This document shows positions 41,821 to 52,898 of a stretch of 64,000 bases of DNA, in pieces. Origin of the DNA: Paenibacillus sp. FSL H7-0326 (GTDB lineage Bacteria; Bacillota; Bacilli; Paenibacillales; Paenibacillaceae); NCBI RefSeq assembly GCF_001955535.1, contig NZ_MPVN01000012.1, positions 1-64,000 of the forward strand, given 5' to 3'. Positions within the stretch are counted from its first letter, which is position 1. The number at the start of each line of letters is the position of its first letter. A model generated the notes under the pieces. That model did not search any database and had not been told where the DNA came from. It saw only the letters and a list, made by a program, of their open reading frames with translations. The position numbers and the translations under genes were made by a program.

Positions 41821-42486
41821 GTGGGACAAAAGGTAAATCCCGTCGGACTCCGTATCGGCGTAATCCGTGATTGGGAATCCAAATGGTACGCAGGCAAAGA
41901 TTTCGGTGATCTTTTGCTAGAAGACGTAAAAATTCGTGAATACCTGAAAAATAAATTGAAAGACTCCGCAGTATCTCGTATCGAAATCGAGAGAGCGGCT
42001 AACCGTGTCAACGTAACGATCCACACTGCTAAACCAGGAATGGTTATCGGTAAAGGTGGTTCTGAAGTTGAAATTCTCCGTGGTCAAATCACGAAGATTG
42101 CTGGCGGTAAGAAAGTTCATATCAACATTTCTGAAATCAAACAACCAGACCTTGACGCAATTCTCGTTGCTGAAAGCATTGCACAACAATTGGAACGCCG
42201 TGTTTCTTTCCGTCGTGCTCTGAAACAAGCAATTCAAAGAACTATGCGTGCAGGTGCTAAAGGTATCAAAACACAAGTAGGCGGACGTCTTGGCGGCGCT
42301 GAGATCGCACGTTCTGAAGGCTACAGTGAAGGAACTGTTCCACTGCACACGCTTCGTGCCGACATCGACTATGGTACAGCAGAAGCTCATACAACTTACG
42401 GCCGTCTTGGCGTAAAAGTATGGATCTATCGTGGAGAGGTTCTTCCTACGGCTAAGAAACAAGCTGCTAAGGAAGGAGGCAACTAA
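41821..42486 (+). CDS. rpsC: 30S ribosomal protein S3
   Basis: 221 residues. KH domain with the GKGG motif ([14 protein letters not shown]) and the helicase-related mRNA-entry surface. I start at GTG 41821 ([18 protein letters not shown]), nine bases after AAGGAGGG; longer in-frame versions would overlap rplV. Confidence 0.97.
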   Translation: MGQKVNPVGLRIGVIRDWESKWYAGKDFGDLLLEDVKIREYLKNKLKDSAVSRIEIERAANRVNVTIHTAKPGMVIGKGGSEVEILRGQITKIAGGKKVHINISEIKQPDLDAILVAESIAQQLERRVSFRRALKQAIQRTMRAGAKGIKTQVGGRLGGAEIARSEGYSEGTVPLHTLRADIDYGTAEAHTTYGRLGVKVWIYRGEVLPTAKKQAAKEGGN

Positions 42487-42488
42487 TC

Positions 42489-42923
42489 ATGTTGGTGCCA
42501 AAACGCGTAAAACACCGCAAGCAACAACGCGGTCACATGAAAGGTCAAGCTAAAGGCGGAACTACACTGAACTTTGGTGAGTACGGTCTTCAAGCAACTG
42601 AACCATCTTGGATTACGAACCGTCAGATCGAGGCTGCTCGTATCGCGATGACTCGTTACATCAAACGTGGTGGTAAAGTTTGGATCAAAATCTTCCCAGA
42701 CAAACCTATTACTCAAAAGCCTCTCGAAGTACGTATGGGTAGTGGTAAAGGTAACGTCGAGAAATGGGTTGCTGTTGTAAAACCAGGAAAGATCATGTTC
42801 GAGCTTTCTGGTGTATCTGAAGAAGTTGCTCGCGAAGCAATGCGTCTGGCTGCTCACAAGCTGCCAATCAAGACGAAGTTCGTGAAACGTGAAGAATTGG
42901 GTGGTGAAGTAAATGAAGGCTAG
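42489..42923 (+). CDS. rplP: 50S ribosomal protein L16
   Basis: 144 residues. L16 contacts tRNA in the A- and P-sites. AAGGAGG lies within the end of rpsC, two bases before the rplP start region, so the two are coupled. It overlaps rpmC by 11 bases. Confidence 0.97.
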   Translation: MLVPKRVKHRKQQRGHMKGQAKGGTTLNFGEYGLQATEPSWITNRQIEAARIAMTRYIKRGGKVWIKIFPDKPITQKPLEVRMGSGKGNVEKWVAVVKPGKIMFELSGVSEEVAREAMRLAAHKLPIKTKFVKREELGGEVNEG

Positions 42924-43110
42924 TGAATTCCGCAACCTAACCACTGCTGAAATTGAGCAAAAGATTGCCGGATTTAAAGAAGAACTCTTTAACCTCCGCT
43001 TTCAACTCGCTACCGGTCAGCTTGATAACCCGACACGTATTCGTGACGTACGTAAAGAAATTGCACGTGCTAAAACGATCATCCGTGAAAGAGAACTTGG
43101 GATTAGCTAA
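42913..43110 (+). CDS. rpmC: 50S ribosomal protein L29
   Basis: 65 residues, two helices, at the exit tunnel next to L23 ([18 protein letters not shown]). The start overlaps the end of rplP; the ribosome site GGGTGG is inside rplP. Confidence 0.97.
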   Translation: MKASEFRNLTTAEIEQKIAGFKEELFNLRFQLATGQLDNPTRIRDVRKEIARAKTIIRERELGIS

Positions 43111-43161
43111 TAAATAGTACCGGATGGAACATCCGTCTGTAATTGAGGAAGGAGGCCAACA

Positions 43162-43428
43162 ATGAGCGAAGAACGTAACGCACGTCGAGTGCAAATCGGT
43201 AAAGTGGTTAGCGACAAAATGGACAAAACAATCGTGGTTGCTGTAGAAACTTACAAAAAGCATGACTTGTACCATAAACGCATCAAATACACGAAAAAGT
43301 TCAAAGCACATGATGAAAATAACACTGCTAAAATCGGTGATACTGTTAAAATCATGGAAACTCGTCCTTTGTCGAAAGACAAGAACTGGAGACTTGTTGA
43401 AGTCGTAGAAAAAGCGGTTATCATTTAA
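43162..43428 (+). CDS. rpsQ: 30S ribosomal protein S17
   Basis: 88 residues; an early 16S-binding OB-fold protein. Conserved [17 protein letters not shown] is present. GAAGGAGG upstream of ATG 43162. Confidence 0.97.
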   Translation: MSEERNARRVQIGKVVSDKMDKTIVVAVETYKKHDLYHKRIKYTKKFKAHDENNTAKIGDTVKIMETRPLSKDKNWRLVEVVEKAVII

Positions 43429-43462
43429 TGATATTCAGCTTTGCTGAAAGGAGGAAAACAAG

Positions 43463-43834
43463 ATGATTCAACCATTTACACGTTTGGCTGTAGCTGACAA
43501 CTCTGGTGCGAAGGAACTGATGTGTATCCGAGTACTGGGTGGTACGGGACGTAGTCGTACAGCACAAATCGGAGACCTGATCGTTTGTTCTGTCAAACAA
43601 GCAACACCAGGCGGCGTTGTCAAAAAAGGTGATGTAGTAAGAGCGGTAGTTGTTCGTACAAAACGTTCTGTTCGTCGTAAAGACGGATCTTACATCGCAT
43701 TTGATGAGAATGCAGCAGTTGTTGTTAAAGAAGACAGAAGCCCACGCGGAACTCGTATTTTCGGACCAGTTGCTCGCGAACTTCGCGAGAAAGACTACAT
43801 GAAGATCGTTTCCTTGGCTCCAGAAGTTATCTAA
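43463..43834 (+). CDS. rplN: 50S ribosomal protein L14
   Basis: 123 residues. L14 forms an intersubunit bridge and is the binding site of RsfS. It ends in the usual [27 protein letters not shown] upstream of ATG 43463. Confidence 0.97.
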   Translation: MIQPFTRLAVADNSGAKELMCIRVLGGTGRSRTAQIGDLIVCSVKQATPGGVVKKGDVVRAVVVRTKRSVRRKDGSYIAFDENAAVVVKEDRSPRGTRIFGPVARELREKDYMKIVSLAPEVI

Positions 43835-43906
43835 TGAACGTATATTGATCCTTGTATAAAGGATTCGATTCATACTTGTTCACGCAAGTCATAGGAGGTG
43901 TACGAA

Positions 43907-44260
43907 ATGGCAAAAGTGAAAAAAGTTCTGGAATCTCATAACAACAAGTTGCACGTCAAAAAAGACGACACTGTTATGGTGATCAGCGGTAAAGACAAAG
44001 GCAAAAAAGGCCGTGTCATCGCAGCTTACCCTCGTGAGAATCGCGTTCTTGTTGAAGGTGTTAACCTCGTGAAAAAACACCAAAAGCCTAACCAGCTGAA
44101 TCCACAAGGCGGCATCATCGAGAAAGAAGCTCCAATCCATGTATCGAACGTGATGCACATTGATCCGAAGAGCGGAAACGTAACTCGTATTGGTTACAAA
44201 GTTTTAGACAACGGCAAAAAAGTACGCGTTGCTAAACGTTCCGGAGAATCGATCGACTAA
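43907..44260 (+). CDS. rplX: 50S ribosomal protein L24
   Basis: 117 residues with an N-terminal KOW motif ([18 protein letters not shown]). Assembly initiator of the 50S subunit. ATG 43907 ([14 protein letters not shown]) is set seven bases after AGGAGGTG; a GTG at 43898 falls in the ribosome site itself. Confidence 0.96.
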   Translation: MAKVKKVLESHNNKLHVKKDDTVMVISGKDKGKKGRVIAAYPRENRVLVEGVNLVKKHQKPNQLNPQGGIIEKEAPIHVSNVMHIDPKSGNVTRIGYKVLDNGKKVRVAKRSGESID

Positions 44261-44292
44261 TGTAATCGAATGAGAAAGGAGGTCCATAATTC

Positions 44293-44832
44293 ATGGCAAG
44301 AATGAAAGAACGTTTTCTGAATGAAGTAACTCCTGCTTTGATGCAGAAGTTTGAATACAGCACAGTAATGCAAGTTCCTAAAATCGAGAAAGTGGTAATC
44401 AACATGGGTGTGGGCGACGCTGTCCAAAACTCCAAAGTGCTTGATTCCGCTGTGAACGATATGCAGCTGATCTCTGGTCAAAAACCAGTAATCACTAAAG
44501 CTAAAAAATCAATCGCCGGTTTTAAACTTCGTGAGAACATGCCAATCGGGGTTAAAGTAACACTGCGCGGAGAGCGTATGTATCACTTCCTTGATAAATT
44601 GTTCAACATCACTCTACCTCGTGTACGTGACTTCCAAGGCGTATCGAACAGAGCGTTCGATGGTCGCGGTAACTACACACTTGGACTTAAAGAACAACTC
44701 ATCTTCCCAGAGATCGAGTATGATAAAGTCGACAAAGTACGCGGTATGGATATCGTAATCGTAACTACGGCTAAAACGGACGAAGAGTCCCGCGAATTGC
44801 TTACTCAACTTGGAATGCCATTCGCAAAGTAA
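44293..44832 (+). CDS. rplE: 50S ribosomal protein L5
   Basis: 179 residues. Binds 5S rRNA with L18 to form the central protuberance. Conserved [13 protein letters not shown] and [24 protein letters not shown] upstream. Confidence 0.97.
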   Translation: MARMKERFLNEVTPALMQKFEYSTVMQVPKIEKVVINMGVGDAVQNSKVLDSAVNDMQLISGQKPVITKAKKSIAGFKLRENMPIGVKVTLRGERMYHFLDKLFNITLPRVRDFQGVSNRAFDGRGNYTLGLKEQLIFPEIEYDKVDKVRGMDIVIVTTAKTDEESRELLTQLGMPFAK

Positions 44833-44903
44833 TAAATAACAGTATCCGGGAATCCAGCTAGGGTCCCGAATTCTCCGAAATTATTTAGGAGGTGTCAGGC
44901 TAA

Positions 44904-45089
44904 GTGGCAAAAACTTCAATGAAAGTTAAACAACAACGCACACCGAAGTACAAAGTTCGTGCTTATACTCGTTGTGAACGTTGCGGTCGTCCACATTCTG
45001 TATTGCAGAAGTTTAAAATTTGCAGAATTTGTTTCCGTGAATTAGCTTATAAAGGCCAGATCCCTGGCGTGAAAAAAGCAAGCTGGTAA
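44904..45089 (+). CDS. rpsZ: 30S ribosomal protein S14, zinc-binding type
   Basis: 61 residues. Four cysteines (C24, C27, C40, C43) show the short zinc-binding (C+) form rather than the longer zinc-free one. GTG start at 44904 after AGGAGGTG. Usual place between rplE and rpsH. Confidence 0.96.
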   Translation: MAKTSMKVKQQRTPKYKVRAYTRCERCGRPHSVLQKFKICRICFRELAYKGQIPGVKKASW

Positions 45090-45121
45090 AAAGTCCTGAA
45101 CGGGAAGGAGGTTTACACACA

Positions 45122-45520
45122 ATGACTATGTCTGATCCAATTGCAGATATGCTTACTCGCATTCGTAATGCGAACACAGTTCGTCACGAAACGGTAGAAA
45201 TGCCTGCTTCGACGATGAAAAAACAAATCGCTGAAATCCTGAAGCGTGAAGGTTTCATCCGTGATGCAGAATATGTGGATGATAACAAACAAGGCATCAT
45301 CCGTATCTTCTTGAAATACGGTCAAAACAACGAGCGCGTTATTACTGGTCTGAAAAGAATCAGTAAACCAGGCCTTCGTGTTTACACGAAAAGCAATGAA
45401 GTACCTCGCGTACTTGGTGGTCTCGGAATCGCGATCATCTCTACTTCCAAAGGTGTAATGACAGATAAAGAAGCTCGTCAAGCTAAATCTGGCGGCGAAG
45501 TTGTCTGCTACGTTTGGTAA
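45122..45520 (+). CDS. rpsH: 30S ribosomal protein S8
   Basis: 132 residues. A central 16S-binding protein and in E. coli the repressor of the spc operon. ATG 45122 ([18 protein letters not shown]) follows GAAGGAGG; ATG 45128 is possible but less likely given the family N-terminus. Confidence 0.97.
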   Translation: MTMSDPIADMLTRIRNANTVRHETVEMPASTMKKQIAEILKREGFIRDAEYVDDNKQGIIRIFLKYGQNNERVITGLKRISKPGLRVYTKSNEVPRVLGGLGIAIISTSKGVMTDKEARQAKSGGEVVCYVW

Positions 45521-45552
45521 TATAAAGTCACAGAACAAGGAGGTGCAACAAC

Positions 45553-46095
45553 ATGTCCCGTATTGGTCGTAAACCAATTACAGTACCAAGTGGCGTAGAA
45601 GTCACTCTGGACAACACCGCAATTACGGTTAAAGGTCCTAAAGGTACACTTACACGTGAACTTCATAAAGAAATGAAGGTTTCCGTTGAAAATAATGAAA
45701 TTACAGTAACACGTCCTTCTGATCACAAAACACATCGTTCTTTGCACGGTACTACTCGTTCCGTAGTAAATAACATGGTACTTGGCGTAACTGAAGGATT
45801 CTCCAAATCTCTGGAACTGGTTGGGGTCGGATATCGTGCAAGCAAATCCGGAGATAAAATCGTTCTGAACGTAGGTTACTCCCATCCGGTAGAAATCACG
45901 CCGGAACCGGGGATTGAGTTCGAAGTTCCTTCGAACACTAAAATCATCGTTCGTGGAATCAACAAAGAGCGCGTAGGTGCTTATGCAGCTGAAATCCGCT
46001 CTGTTCGCGAACCTGAGCCTTACAAAGGTAAAGGGATTAAATATGAAGGCGAACGCATCATCCGTAAGGAAGGTAAAGCCGGTAAGAAGAAATAA
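45553..46095 (+). CDS. rplF: 50S ribosomal protein L6
   Basis: 180 residues with the duplicated L6 fold. Lies by the sarcin-ricin loop. The C-terminus [21 protein letters not shown] is typical. AGGAGG upstream of ATG 45553. Confidence 0.97.
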   Translation: MSRIGRKPITVPSGVEVTLDNTAITVKGPKGTLTRELHKEMKVSVENNEITVTRPSDHKTHRSLHGTTRSVVNNMVLGVTEGFSKSLELVGVGYRASKSGDKIVLNVGYSHPVEITPEPGIEFEVPSNTKIIVRGINKERVGAYAAEIRSVREPEPYKGKGIKYEGERIIRKEGKAGKKK

Positions 46096-46213
46096 GATTT
46101 CTTACCGACTTTGTGCCGTCCCCTGGCTTTTCAGGAGATGCTCGTGTTTCTAATATACCCTGTGCGTCTTAATGTGAAGCTATTCAAGGCTAACTGAAGG
46201 GAGGAAACGTGAA

Positions 46214-46582
46214 ATGATTACTAAACAAGATAAGAACAAAGTGCGTCTGAAAAGACATATCCGTGTTCGTGGTAAAATTTCTGGTACGGCTGAGCGTCCA
46301 CGTTTGAACGTATTCCGTTCCGATAAACATATCTATGCTCAACTGATCGATGATGTAGCAGGTGTAACACTTGTATCTGCATCGACGGTCGACAAAGAAA
46401 TCAGCGGCGAAATCACAAACGGTGGTAACGTTGAGGCAGCTAAGAAAGTTGGCGCTCTCGTTGCTAAACGTGCGAAAGAAAAAGGATACACTAACATCGT
46501 TTTCGATCGTGGTGGCTACCTGTATCATGGACGTATTCAAGCTTTGGCTGATGCTGCTCGTGAAGCAGGGCTTGAATTCTAA
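46214..46582 (+). CDS. rplR: 50S ribosomal protein L18
   Basis: 122 residues. Brings 5S rRNA into the 50S subunit together with L5; conserved [16 protein letters not shown] and [18 protein letters not shown] precedes ATG 46214. Confidence 0.97.
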   Translation: MITKQDKNKVRLKRHIRVRGKISGTAERPRLNVFRSDKHIYAQLIDDVAGVTLVSASTVDKEISGEITNGGNVEAAKKVGALVAKRAKEKGYTNIVFDRGGYLYHGRIQALADAAREAGLEF

Positions 46583-46609
46583 GATATTTTTTAAAAGGAG
46601 GTTAACGAC

Positions 46610-47107
46610 TTGCGTGTAGATCCTAACACTTTAGAACTCACTGAAAGAGTTGTAAATATTAATCGCGTTGCTAAAGTAGTAAAAGGCGGACGTCGTTTCA
46701 GCTTCAGCGCTCTGGTAGTTGTCGGTGACGGCAACGGCTGGGTTGGAGCTGGTATCGGTAAAGCAGGCGAAGTACCTGATGCGATCCGCAAAGGTATTGA
46801 AGATGCTAAGAAAAATCTAATCCACGTACCACTCGTAGGAACAACAATTCCTCACTTGATCACTGGTAAATTCGGAGCTGGCCGTGTTCTTTTGAAACCA
46901 GCTGCTGAAGGTACTGGGGTTATCGCTGGTGGTCCAGTTCGTGCCGTTCTGGAACTTGCTGGTGTGGGTGACATTTTGACAAAATCACTGGGTTCTTCGA
47001 ATTCCATGAACATGGTCAATGCGACCTTGGAAGGTTTGTCCCGCTTGAAACGCGCTGAAGATGTAGCGAAATTGCGTGGAAAAACTGTCGAAGAGCTTCG
47101 GGGCTAA
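46610..47107 (+). CDS. rpsE: 30S ribosomal protein S5
   Basis: 165 residues. The dsRBD-like N-terminal domain contains the [18 protein letters not shown] segment where spectinomycin-resistance changes map; it appears unaltered. The start is TTG 46610 ([14 protein letters not shown]), behind AAAGGAGG. Confidence 0.96.
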   Translation: MRVDPNTLELTERVVNINRVAKVVKGGRRFSFSALVVVGDGNGWVGAGIGKAGEVPDAIRKGIEDAKKNLIHVPLVGTTIPHLITGKFGAGRVLLKPAAEGTGVIAGGPVRAVLELAGVGDILTKSLGSSNSMNMVNATLEGLSRLKRAEDVAKLRGKTVEELRG

Positions 47108-47119
47108 GGAGGGAATCTC

Positions 47120-47305
47120 ATGTCTAAACTGGAAATTACCCTCGTTCGCAGTTTGATCGGACGTCCTGAGACACAAAGAACGACTGTTAACACACTCGGT
47201 CTTCGCAAACTCAACCAAACTGTGGTTCATAACGATAATGCTGCGATCCGCGGTATGGTGAATAAAGTAAGTCACTTGGTTTCTGTTAAAGAAATCGAGG
47301 CGTAA
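47120..47305 (+). CDS. rpmD: 50S ribosomal protein L30
   Basis: 61 residues, with the usual [20 protein letters not shown]. It starts 12 bases after rpsE; AAGGAGG lies just after the rpsE stop. Confidence 0.97.
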   Translation: MSKLEITLVRSLIGRPETQRTTVNTLGLRKLNQTVVHNDNAAIRGMVNKVSHLVSVKEIEA

Positions 47306-47355
47306 GGAATAGCATCATAGGGCTTGTTCCCATAAATCATTAAGGAGGTGCAACG

Positions 47356-47796
47356 ATGAAGTTACATGAGCTTTCTCCAGCTCCTGGATCCCGCAAAGAG
47401 CGTAAACGCAAAGGTCGTGGTCCAAGTAGCGGAATGGGTAAAACTTCAGGTCGCGGTCACAAAGGTCAAAACGCTCGTTCTGGCGGTGGTGTTCGTCCAG
47501 GCTTCGAGGGTGGTCAAAACCCACTGTATCGTCGTCTGCCGAAACGCGGTTTCGTAAACCCAACTCGCAAAGAGTATGCGGTTGTGAACATCGAAGATCT
47601 GAATAGTTTTGAAGCAGGTACAGAAGTAACTCCAGAAGTTTTGGTTGAAACAGGTATTGTGAAAAACACAAAATCTGGCATCAAAATTCTTGGCAATGGC
47701 GAAGTTACTGTAAAACTTACAGTAAAAGCGAATAAGTTCTCTCAATCTGCGGTAGAGAAAATCGAAGCTGCCGGCGGTAAAACCGAGGTGATCTAA
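47356..47796 (+). CDS. rplO: 50S ribosomal protein L15
   Basis: 146 residues. The extended glycine- and arginine-rich N-terminus ([18 protein letters not shown]) threads into 23S rRNA. AAGGAGGTG upstream. The stop codon overlaps the secY start (TAATG). Confidence 0.97.
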   Translation: MKLHELSPAPGSRKERKRKGRGPSSGMGKTSGRGHKGQNARSGGGVRPGFEGGQNPLYRRLPKRGFVNPTRKEYAVVNIEDLNSFEAGTEVTPEVLVETGIVKNTKSGIKILGNGEVTVKLTVKANKFSQSAVEKIEAAGGKTEVI

Positions 47797-49094
47797 TGCT
47801 CACATCCCTAAAGAATATATGGCGAGTCGAAGATCTTCGTAAACGAATATTGTTCACTCTCTTTGTTCTAATTATTTACCGCATCGGCTCCTTTGTTCCT
47901 GTTCCAGGAGTTAACAAGGAAGTATTCGACGCGGTAGATTCGCAAGGCAGGGAATTGTTCGGTCTTCTGAACACATTCTCAGGCGGAGCGTTGTTCCAGT
48001 TCTCGATCTTTGCGCTAGGGATTATGCCATATATTACAGCATCCATCATTACACAATTGTTATCGATGGATGTTATTCCGAAGCTTGCGGAATGGGCCAA
48101 ACAAGGTGAGCATGGTAAGAAAAAATTAGCCCAGCTCACTCGGTATGGTACAGTGGTGTTGGGATTAATCCAAGCATTTGGTACATCGATCGGATTTAAC
48201 CGGTTGTATGGACAGGAAATGGTGCCTAATGCTACTTTCGTTGACTATATTGTCATCGCGATTGTATTGACGGCAGGTACTTCATTCCTCATGTGGCTTG
48301 GTGAGCAGATTACGGAAAGAGGTATTGGTAACGGGATTTCAATCATTATCTTTGCCGGTATCGTTGCTACCATTCCGAATGTTATCCGTACAACAATAGA
48401 ATCAGAATTTATTCAGGCAGATCAGCTGTTCATGAACATCCTTAAGGTGGTTATTGTGGCACTGGTTCTTCTCCTGACCATTGTAGGGGTTATCTACATC
48501 CAGCAGGCGATCCGGAAGATCCCGGTTCAATATGCAAAACGTGTTGTAGGTAACAAAATGTATGGTGGACAAAACACCCATATTCCGCTGAAAATCAATG
48601 CGGCGGGCGTTATCCCTGTCATTTTCGCTGTATCACTTCTTCAGTTTCCGATCATTATCGCATCCTTCTGGGCCGGTTATGGCTGGGCTAACTGGGTTAC
48701 AACGCATTTGTCTTATGACAAACCGTTAGGTATGGTGCTCTATGTTATCATGATTATTGGTTTCACGTTCTTCTACACTTTCGTGCAGATGAACCCGCAG
48801 CAAATGGCTGATAACATGAAGAAGAACGGCGGTTATATCCCAGGCATTCGTCCGGGTAAAGCAACTGAGAAATACTTGTCCCGTGTCTTGACTCGTTTGA
48901 CGATGACCGGAGCTTTGTTCTTGGCTGTCATTTCCGTTCTACCTGTATTCTTGGGCTCACTTTCCGGTTTGCCTCAAGTTGCACAGCTTGCTGGTACTTC
49001 CATGCTGATCGTTATTGGTGTAGCATTGGATACGACCAAGCAGATTGAAAGTCAATTGATCAAACGCCATTACAAAGGTTTCATCAATAAATAG
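47796..49094 (+). CDS. secY: Preprotein translocase subunit SecY
   Basis: 432 residues and about ten transmembrane helices. Forms the protein-conducting channel with SecE (21124) and SecG. Starts inside the rplO stop codon, so it is translationally coupled. Conserved plug and lateral-gate regions (GALFQFSIFALGIMPYITAS) are intact. Confidence 0.97.
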   Translation: MLTSLKNIWRVEDLRKRILFTLFVLIIYRIGSFVPVPGVNKEVFDAVDSQGRELFGLLNTFSGGALFQFSIFALGIMPYITASIITQLLSMDVIPKLAEWAKQGEHGKKKLAQLTRYGTVVLGLIQAFGTSIGFNRLYGQEMVPNATFVDYIVIAIVLTAGTSFLMWLGEQITERGIGNGISIIIFAGIVATIPNVIRTTIESEFIQADQLFMNILKVVIVALVLLLTIVGVIYIQQAIRKIPVQYAKRVVGNKMYGGQNTHIPLKINAAGVIPVIFAVSLLQFPIIIASFWAGYGWANWVTTHLSYDKPLGMVLYVIMIIGFTFFYTFVQMNPQQMADNMKKNGGYIPGIRPGKATEKYLSRVLTRLTMTGALFLAVISVLPVFLGSLSGLPQVAQLAGTSMLIVIGVALDTTKQIESQLIKRHYKGFINK

Positions 49095-49207
49095 CCATAG
49101 GTTCCGGTAAAGAATGCAATAGTTCGCCCTTGCTGGTGAGTTGCTAAGACCGGCACCTATTGTGCTGTTTCTTGTTGAAGGGATAGTCTTGGAGGGAGTG
49201 ACATAAC

Positions 49208-49852
49208 GTGAACATCTTATTCATGGGCCCTCCTGGGGCAGGAAAAGGGACACAAGCAGAAGCGATTGTTAATGAATTCGGCATTCCTCACATTTCGACA
49301 GGCGATGCATTTCGTTTGGCGATTAAGCAAGGAACTCCTATTGGGATTAAAGCTAAAGAATACATGGATCAGGGTAAGCTTGTACCAGACGATGTTACCA
49401 TAGGTATTGTTGAAGAACGTCTTCAGCAGCCTGATTGTGAGAAGGGCTTCCTATTGGATGGATTTCCACGGACCATTTCACAAGCAGAAGCACTGGACGG
49501 TATTCTGGAACGTTTAAATACTGGTTTGGATCATGTCATCAACTTGAAGGTTGACCGTAACAAATTGCTGGCTCGATTAACAGGTCGCCGTTTGTGCAAA
49601 AATTGCGGTTCTACGTATCATGTTGTTTTTAACCCGCCTAAACAGGAAGGTATTTGTGATAAATGCGGCGGCGAGTTGTATCAGCGTTCTGACGACAACG
49701 AAGAGAGCGTAGGTACTCGTCTTGACGAATATATCAACAAAACAGCACCACTCCTCACGTTTTATGAGAACAAAGGTCTTCTGCGTCAAATCGACGGGGA
49801 ACAGGAAATTCATGCGGTATCGCAAGAGATCGTATCCTTACTGCGGGGTTAA
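49208..49852 (+). CDS. adk: Adenylate kinase
   Basis: 214 residues. P-loop GPPGAGKGT at 7-15. The LID domain has four cysteines (C130, C133, C150, C153) that bind structural zinc, as in other Gram-positive long-form enzymes. GTG start at 49208 behind GGAGGGAGTG. Interconverts AMP, ATP and ADP. Confidence 0.97.
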   Translation: MNILFMGPPGAGKGTQAEAIVNEFGIPHISTGDAFRLAIKQGTPIGIKAKEYMDQGKLVPDDVTIGIVEERLQQPDCEKGFLLDGFPRTISQAEALDGILERLNTGLDHVINLKVDRNKLLARLTGRRLCKNCGSTYHVVFNPPKQEGICDKCGGELYQRSDDNEESVGTRLDEYINKTAPLLTFYENKGLLRQIDGEQEIHAVSQEIVSLLRG

Positions 49853-49857
49853 TGGTA

Positions 49858-50175
49858 ATGATCATTTGTAAGTCCGATGCAGAACTGGGTTGGAAGAGTG
49901 AGTCACGGTTATCCAGTACGCAAGTACAGGAAGATCAGATGGTTCACGATTTATCCCGGGTTTTGACCGGAGAACTTCACCAAATGACTGATCAATATCA
50001 TCGCAGTCAAGGGGCTGTGTCGTCTTTCACAGGTTATCACGGTTTTCCTGCCAGTATTTGTACTTCAGTCGATGAACCGAAAGTGCATGGGTTGCCCAGC
50101 TATATTCGATTGTTTGCAATGTCGTATGACGGTCGATCTGTACTCCATTTTTGCGAAGGCGAGATGCGTAGGTGA
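49858..50175 (+). pseudogene. map: Truncated, degraded methionine aminopeptidase
   Basis: 105 codons in the place normally held by map (about 250 codons). The first codons MIICKSDAELG and the stretch SQGAVSSFTGYHGFPASIC followed by SVDEPKVHGLPS are clear type I methionine aminopeptidase. The segment between lines up residue for residue with the family but many normally conserved positions are changed. After VHGLPS, where the metal-binding half should begin, similarity stops, and the frame ends 25 codons later at the KOW gene. Only the substrate histidine (VHG) remains of the active-site residues; both metal-binding aspartates, later histidines and glutamates are missing. It cannot be an active aminopeptidase. 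There is no in-frame stop, so a leftover or repurposed peptide is possible. Another map must exist elsewhere in the genome. Confidence 0.85.
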
Positions 50176-50182
50176 TGAGAAG

Positions 50183-50473
50183 ATGAATGAAGAAATCCCA
50201 CAAATCGGTCAAATCGTAAAAATCCTTCGAGGCAGGGATGCTGGCCAGTTTGCAGTAGTCATCGCTGTTGAGGACAACAGATATGTATATATTGCTGACG
50301 GGGACAAACGCAAGTTTGATGGAGCTAAGAAGAAGAACCTTCTTCATCTGGATCCCCAGCCGATGATCAGCAGCGAGGTTGTAAACAGTATTAACGAAAT
50401 TGGACGGGTTACGAACGGAAAACTGCGTTATGCAGTACAGCAGTTCATAAATGCAAGCGAAGTTCAAAGCTGA
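50183..50473 (+). CDS. KOW-domain RNA-binding protein
   Basis: 96 residues. The N-terminal half has an L14e/KOW-like domain ([20 protein letters not shown], then [15 protein letters not shown]). Proteins of this type lie between map and infA in many Firmicutes (YbzG in B. subtilis, from memory); they are presumed ribosome- or RNA-associated. I start at ATG 50183 with AGGTG eight bases upstream. A longer in-frame start would run into the map remnant and adds residues unlike the family. Confidence 0.85.
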   Translation: MNEEIPQIGQIVKILRGRDAGQFAVVIAVEDNRYVYIADGDKRKFDGAKKKNLLHLDPQPMISSEVVNSINEIGRVTNGKLRYAVQQFINASEVQS

Positions 50474-50492
50474 AGAAGAAAGGAGACTATCT

Positions 50493-50708
50493 GTGGCCAA
50501 AGAAGATGTCATTGAAGTGGAAGGAACGGTTATAGAGCCGCTTCCTAACGCAACGTTCAAAGTAGAGCTTGAGAATGGTCATCAAATTCTAGCTCACGTA
50601 TCCGGCAAACTGCGGATGCATTTTATCCGCATTCTGACAGGAGATAAAGTGGTTGTTCAGTTATCGCCTTATGATCTAACCAAAGGGCGTATAACTTATC
50701 GTAAATAG
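50493..50708 (+). CDS. infA: Translation initiation factor IF-1
   Basis: 71 residues, an S1-like OB fold that blocks the A-site during initiation. GTG 50493 ([19 protein letters not shown]) is behind AAAGGAG. Its start lies 19 bases after the KOW gene. Confidence 0.97.
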   Translation: MAKEDVIEVEGTVIEPLPNATFKVELENGHQILAHVSGKLRMHFIRILTGDKVVVQLSPYDLTKGRITYRK

Positions 50709-50846
50709 TAAGGTGCATTTTCTGAAATAACGAATGAGAGTTACAACAGTTTTGCATGTGAATGCAATCTTGGTGTACCCTATGTACATGAGACTGCTTC
50801 CATAGAAGCTGTGAAATGCTTTCGAAGTCAGTTTTACTCATCGTAA

Positions 50847-50981
<135 letters not shown>

Positions 50982-51002
50982 TAGAAGGGGGTGTAGCGTA
51001 AA

Positions 51003-51371
51003 ATGGCTCGTATAGCTGGTGTGGATTTGCCACGTGACAAACGCGTTGAGATCGCCTTGACTTACATTTTCGGAATCGGTAAAACGACTTCCCAGAAAAT
51101 TCTGAGCGAAACAGGCATTAGTCCAAATACTCGTGTCCGTGATCTGACGGAAGATGAAGTGAGCAAATTACGTGATGGTATCGACAAAACGGTTAAGGTA
51201 GAAGGTGACCTTCGTCGAGAAATTTCTTTAAATATTAAACGTTTGACTGAGATCGGATGTTACCGCGGTGTTCGTCACCGTCGTGGCCTTCCTGTTCGTG
51301 GACAACGTACTAAAACAAATGCTCGTACGCGTAAAGGTCCTCGTCGTACAGTAGCAAACAAAAAGAAATAA
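51003..51371 (+). CDS. rpsM: 30S ribosomal protein S13
   Basis: 122 residues with a helix-two-turn-helix motif and a basic C-terminal tail that contacts the P-site tRNA ([20 protein letters not shown]). First gene of the alpha operon with rpsK, rpoA and rplQ. AAGGGGG upstream. Confidence 0.97.
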   Translation: MARIAGVDLPRDKRVEIALTYIFGIGKTTSQKILSETGISPNTRVRDLTEDEVSKLRDGIDKTVKVEGDLRREISLNIKRLTEIGCYRGVRHRRGLPVRGQRTKTNARTRKGPRRTVANKKK

Positions 51372-51390
51372 GAAGGGAGGATAATCTACA

Positions 51391-51786
51391 ATGGCTAAAC
51401 CGAAAAAAGTCGTACGTACTAAACGTCGTGACCGTAAAAATATTGAGTCTGGCGTGGCACACATCCGTTCCACGTTCAACAACACAATTGTTACCATTAC
51501 GGATCCACACGGTAACGCTATTTCCTGGGCAAGCTCCGGCGGTCTTGGATTTAGAGGTTCCCGTAAGTCGACTCCATTCGCAGCTCAAATGGCAGCAGAA
51601 ACTGCAGCTAAAGCAGCAATGGAACACGGCATGAAAACAGTTGAAGTTATGGTTAAAGGACCAGGTGCTGGCCGCGAAGCAGCTATCCGCTCTTTGCAAG
51701 CTGCAGGTCTGGAAGTTAACCTGATCAAAGACGTAACTCCTGTGCCACATAACGGATGCCGTCCTCCAAAACGTCGTCGTGTCTAA
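51391..51786 (+). CDS. rpsK: 30S ribosomal protein S11
   Basis: 131 residues. Platform protein near the mRNA exit. Conserved [18 protein letters not shown] and the C-terminal [17 protein letters not shown] upstream of ATG 51391. Confidence 0.97.
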   Translation: MAKPKKVVRTKRRDRKNIESGVAHIRSTFNNTIVTITDPHGNAISWASSGGLGFRGSRKSTPFAAQMAAETAAKAAMEHGMKTVEVMVKGPGAGREAAIRSLQAAGLEVNLIKDVTPVPHNGCRPPKRRRV

Positions 51787-51806
51787 TGAGATTTGCCCCC
51801 TTAGTG

Positions 51807-51815
51807 TGGTATAAT
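51807..51815 (+). promoter_or_regulatory. Possible internal promoter before rpoA
   Basis: An extended -10 element (TGG-TATAAT, 51807-51815) in the 134-base gap between rpsK and rpoA, without a good -35. It could raise rpoA expression relative to the ribosomal genes; this is inference. Confidence 0.4.
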
Positions 51816-51920
51816 CCGGCACAATCTGTTAATAATGGTTGTTTAGGCATACTACATGGCTACACTAGATAAGGTAAATGTTTCATATAGGACAGGACGT
51901 TTTGAAGGAGGGGTATTGCA

Positions 51921-52865
51921 GTGATAGAAATCGAAAAGCCGAAAATTGAGACGGTAGACGTCAATGATGATGGCACTTATGGCAAATTTGTGGTGGAACC
52001 GTTGGAACGTGGATATGGTACGACGCTGGGCAACTCGCTTCGCCGTATCTTGCTTTCTTCGCTTCCAGGTGCAGCAGTAACATCGGTACAAATCGATGGC
52101 GTGTTGCACGAATTTGCTACAGTTCCTGGCGTAATGGAAGACGTAACGGAAATCATTTTGAACCTGAAAGCTTTGTCTTTGAAAATTCATTCGGATGAAG
52201 AGAAAGTTCTTGAGATTGATGCTGAAGGTGAAGGGGCTGTAACAGCCGGAGATATTCGTGCGGATAGTGATGTGGAAATCCTTAACCCGGATCTTCATAT
52301 CGCAACTCTTGGTCCAGGTTCGAGACTACACATGCGTATTTTTGCCAATCGCGGTCGTGGCTACGTCCAAGCGGATCGGAATAAACGCGATGACCAACCG
52401 ATCGGCGTCATCCCTGTGGATTCCATCTATACCCCGATTGCACGTGTCAACTATGGTGTTGAGAATACGCGTGTTGGTCAAGTAACGAACTACGACAAGC
52501 TGACGCTTGAAATTTGGACTGATGGAAGCATTCGTCCAGAAGAAGCGGTTAGCCTTGGCGCCAAAATTTTAACCGAGCACCTGTTCTTGTTCGTTGGTTT
52601 GACTGACGAAGCTAAAGATGCAGAGATCATGGTTGAAAAAGAAGAAGACAAAAAAGAAAAAGTACTCGAAATGACGATCGAAGAGCTCGATCTATCTGTT
52701 CGATCCTATAACTGCTTGAAGCGTGCGGGTATTAACACGGTTCAGGAATTGACCACGAAAACTGAAGAAGACATGATGAAGGTACGTAACCTTGGTCGCA
52801 AATCTTTGGAAGAAGTGCAAGAGAAGCTCGAAGAGCTAGGTTTGGGTCTTCGTACAGAAGAATAG
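51921..52865 (+). CDS. rpoA: DNA-directed RNA polymerase alpha subunit
   Basis: 314 residues. N-terminal domain for dimerisation and beta/beta' assembly ([18 protein letters not shown]), a linker near 230-245, and the C-terminal domain that binds UP elements and activators ([34 protein letters not shown]). GTG start at 51921 after GAAGGAGGGG. Confidence 0.98.
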   Translation: MIEIEKPKIETVDVNDDGTYGKFVVEPLERGYGTTLGNSLRRILLSSLPGAAVTSVQIDGVLHEFATVPGVMEDVTEIILNLKALSLKIHSDEEKVLEIDAEGEGAVTAGDIRADSDVEILNPDLHIATLGPGSRLHMRIFANRGRGYVQADRNKRDDQPIGVIPVDSIYTPIARVNYGVENTRVGQVTNYDKLTLEIWTDGSIRPEEAVSLGAKILTEHLFLFVGLTDEAKDAEIMVEKEEDKKEKVLEMTIEELDLSVRSYNCLKRAGINTVQELTTKTEEDMMKVRNLGRKSLEEVQEKLEELGLGLRTEE

Positions 52866-52898
52866 CAAGCGATTGTTTGAAGTGAAGGAGGGGAAAAC

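Noticed and set aside
42913-42923. Overlap of rplP and rpmC as a possible frameshift
   Set aside because: Both proteins have normal length and termini; an overlap here is common in Bacillales.
50072-50182. A longer N-terminus for the KOW protein
   Set aside because: The extra residues overlap the map remnant in another frame and do not resemble the family; ATG 50183 has a usable ribosome site.
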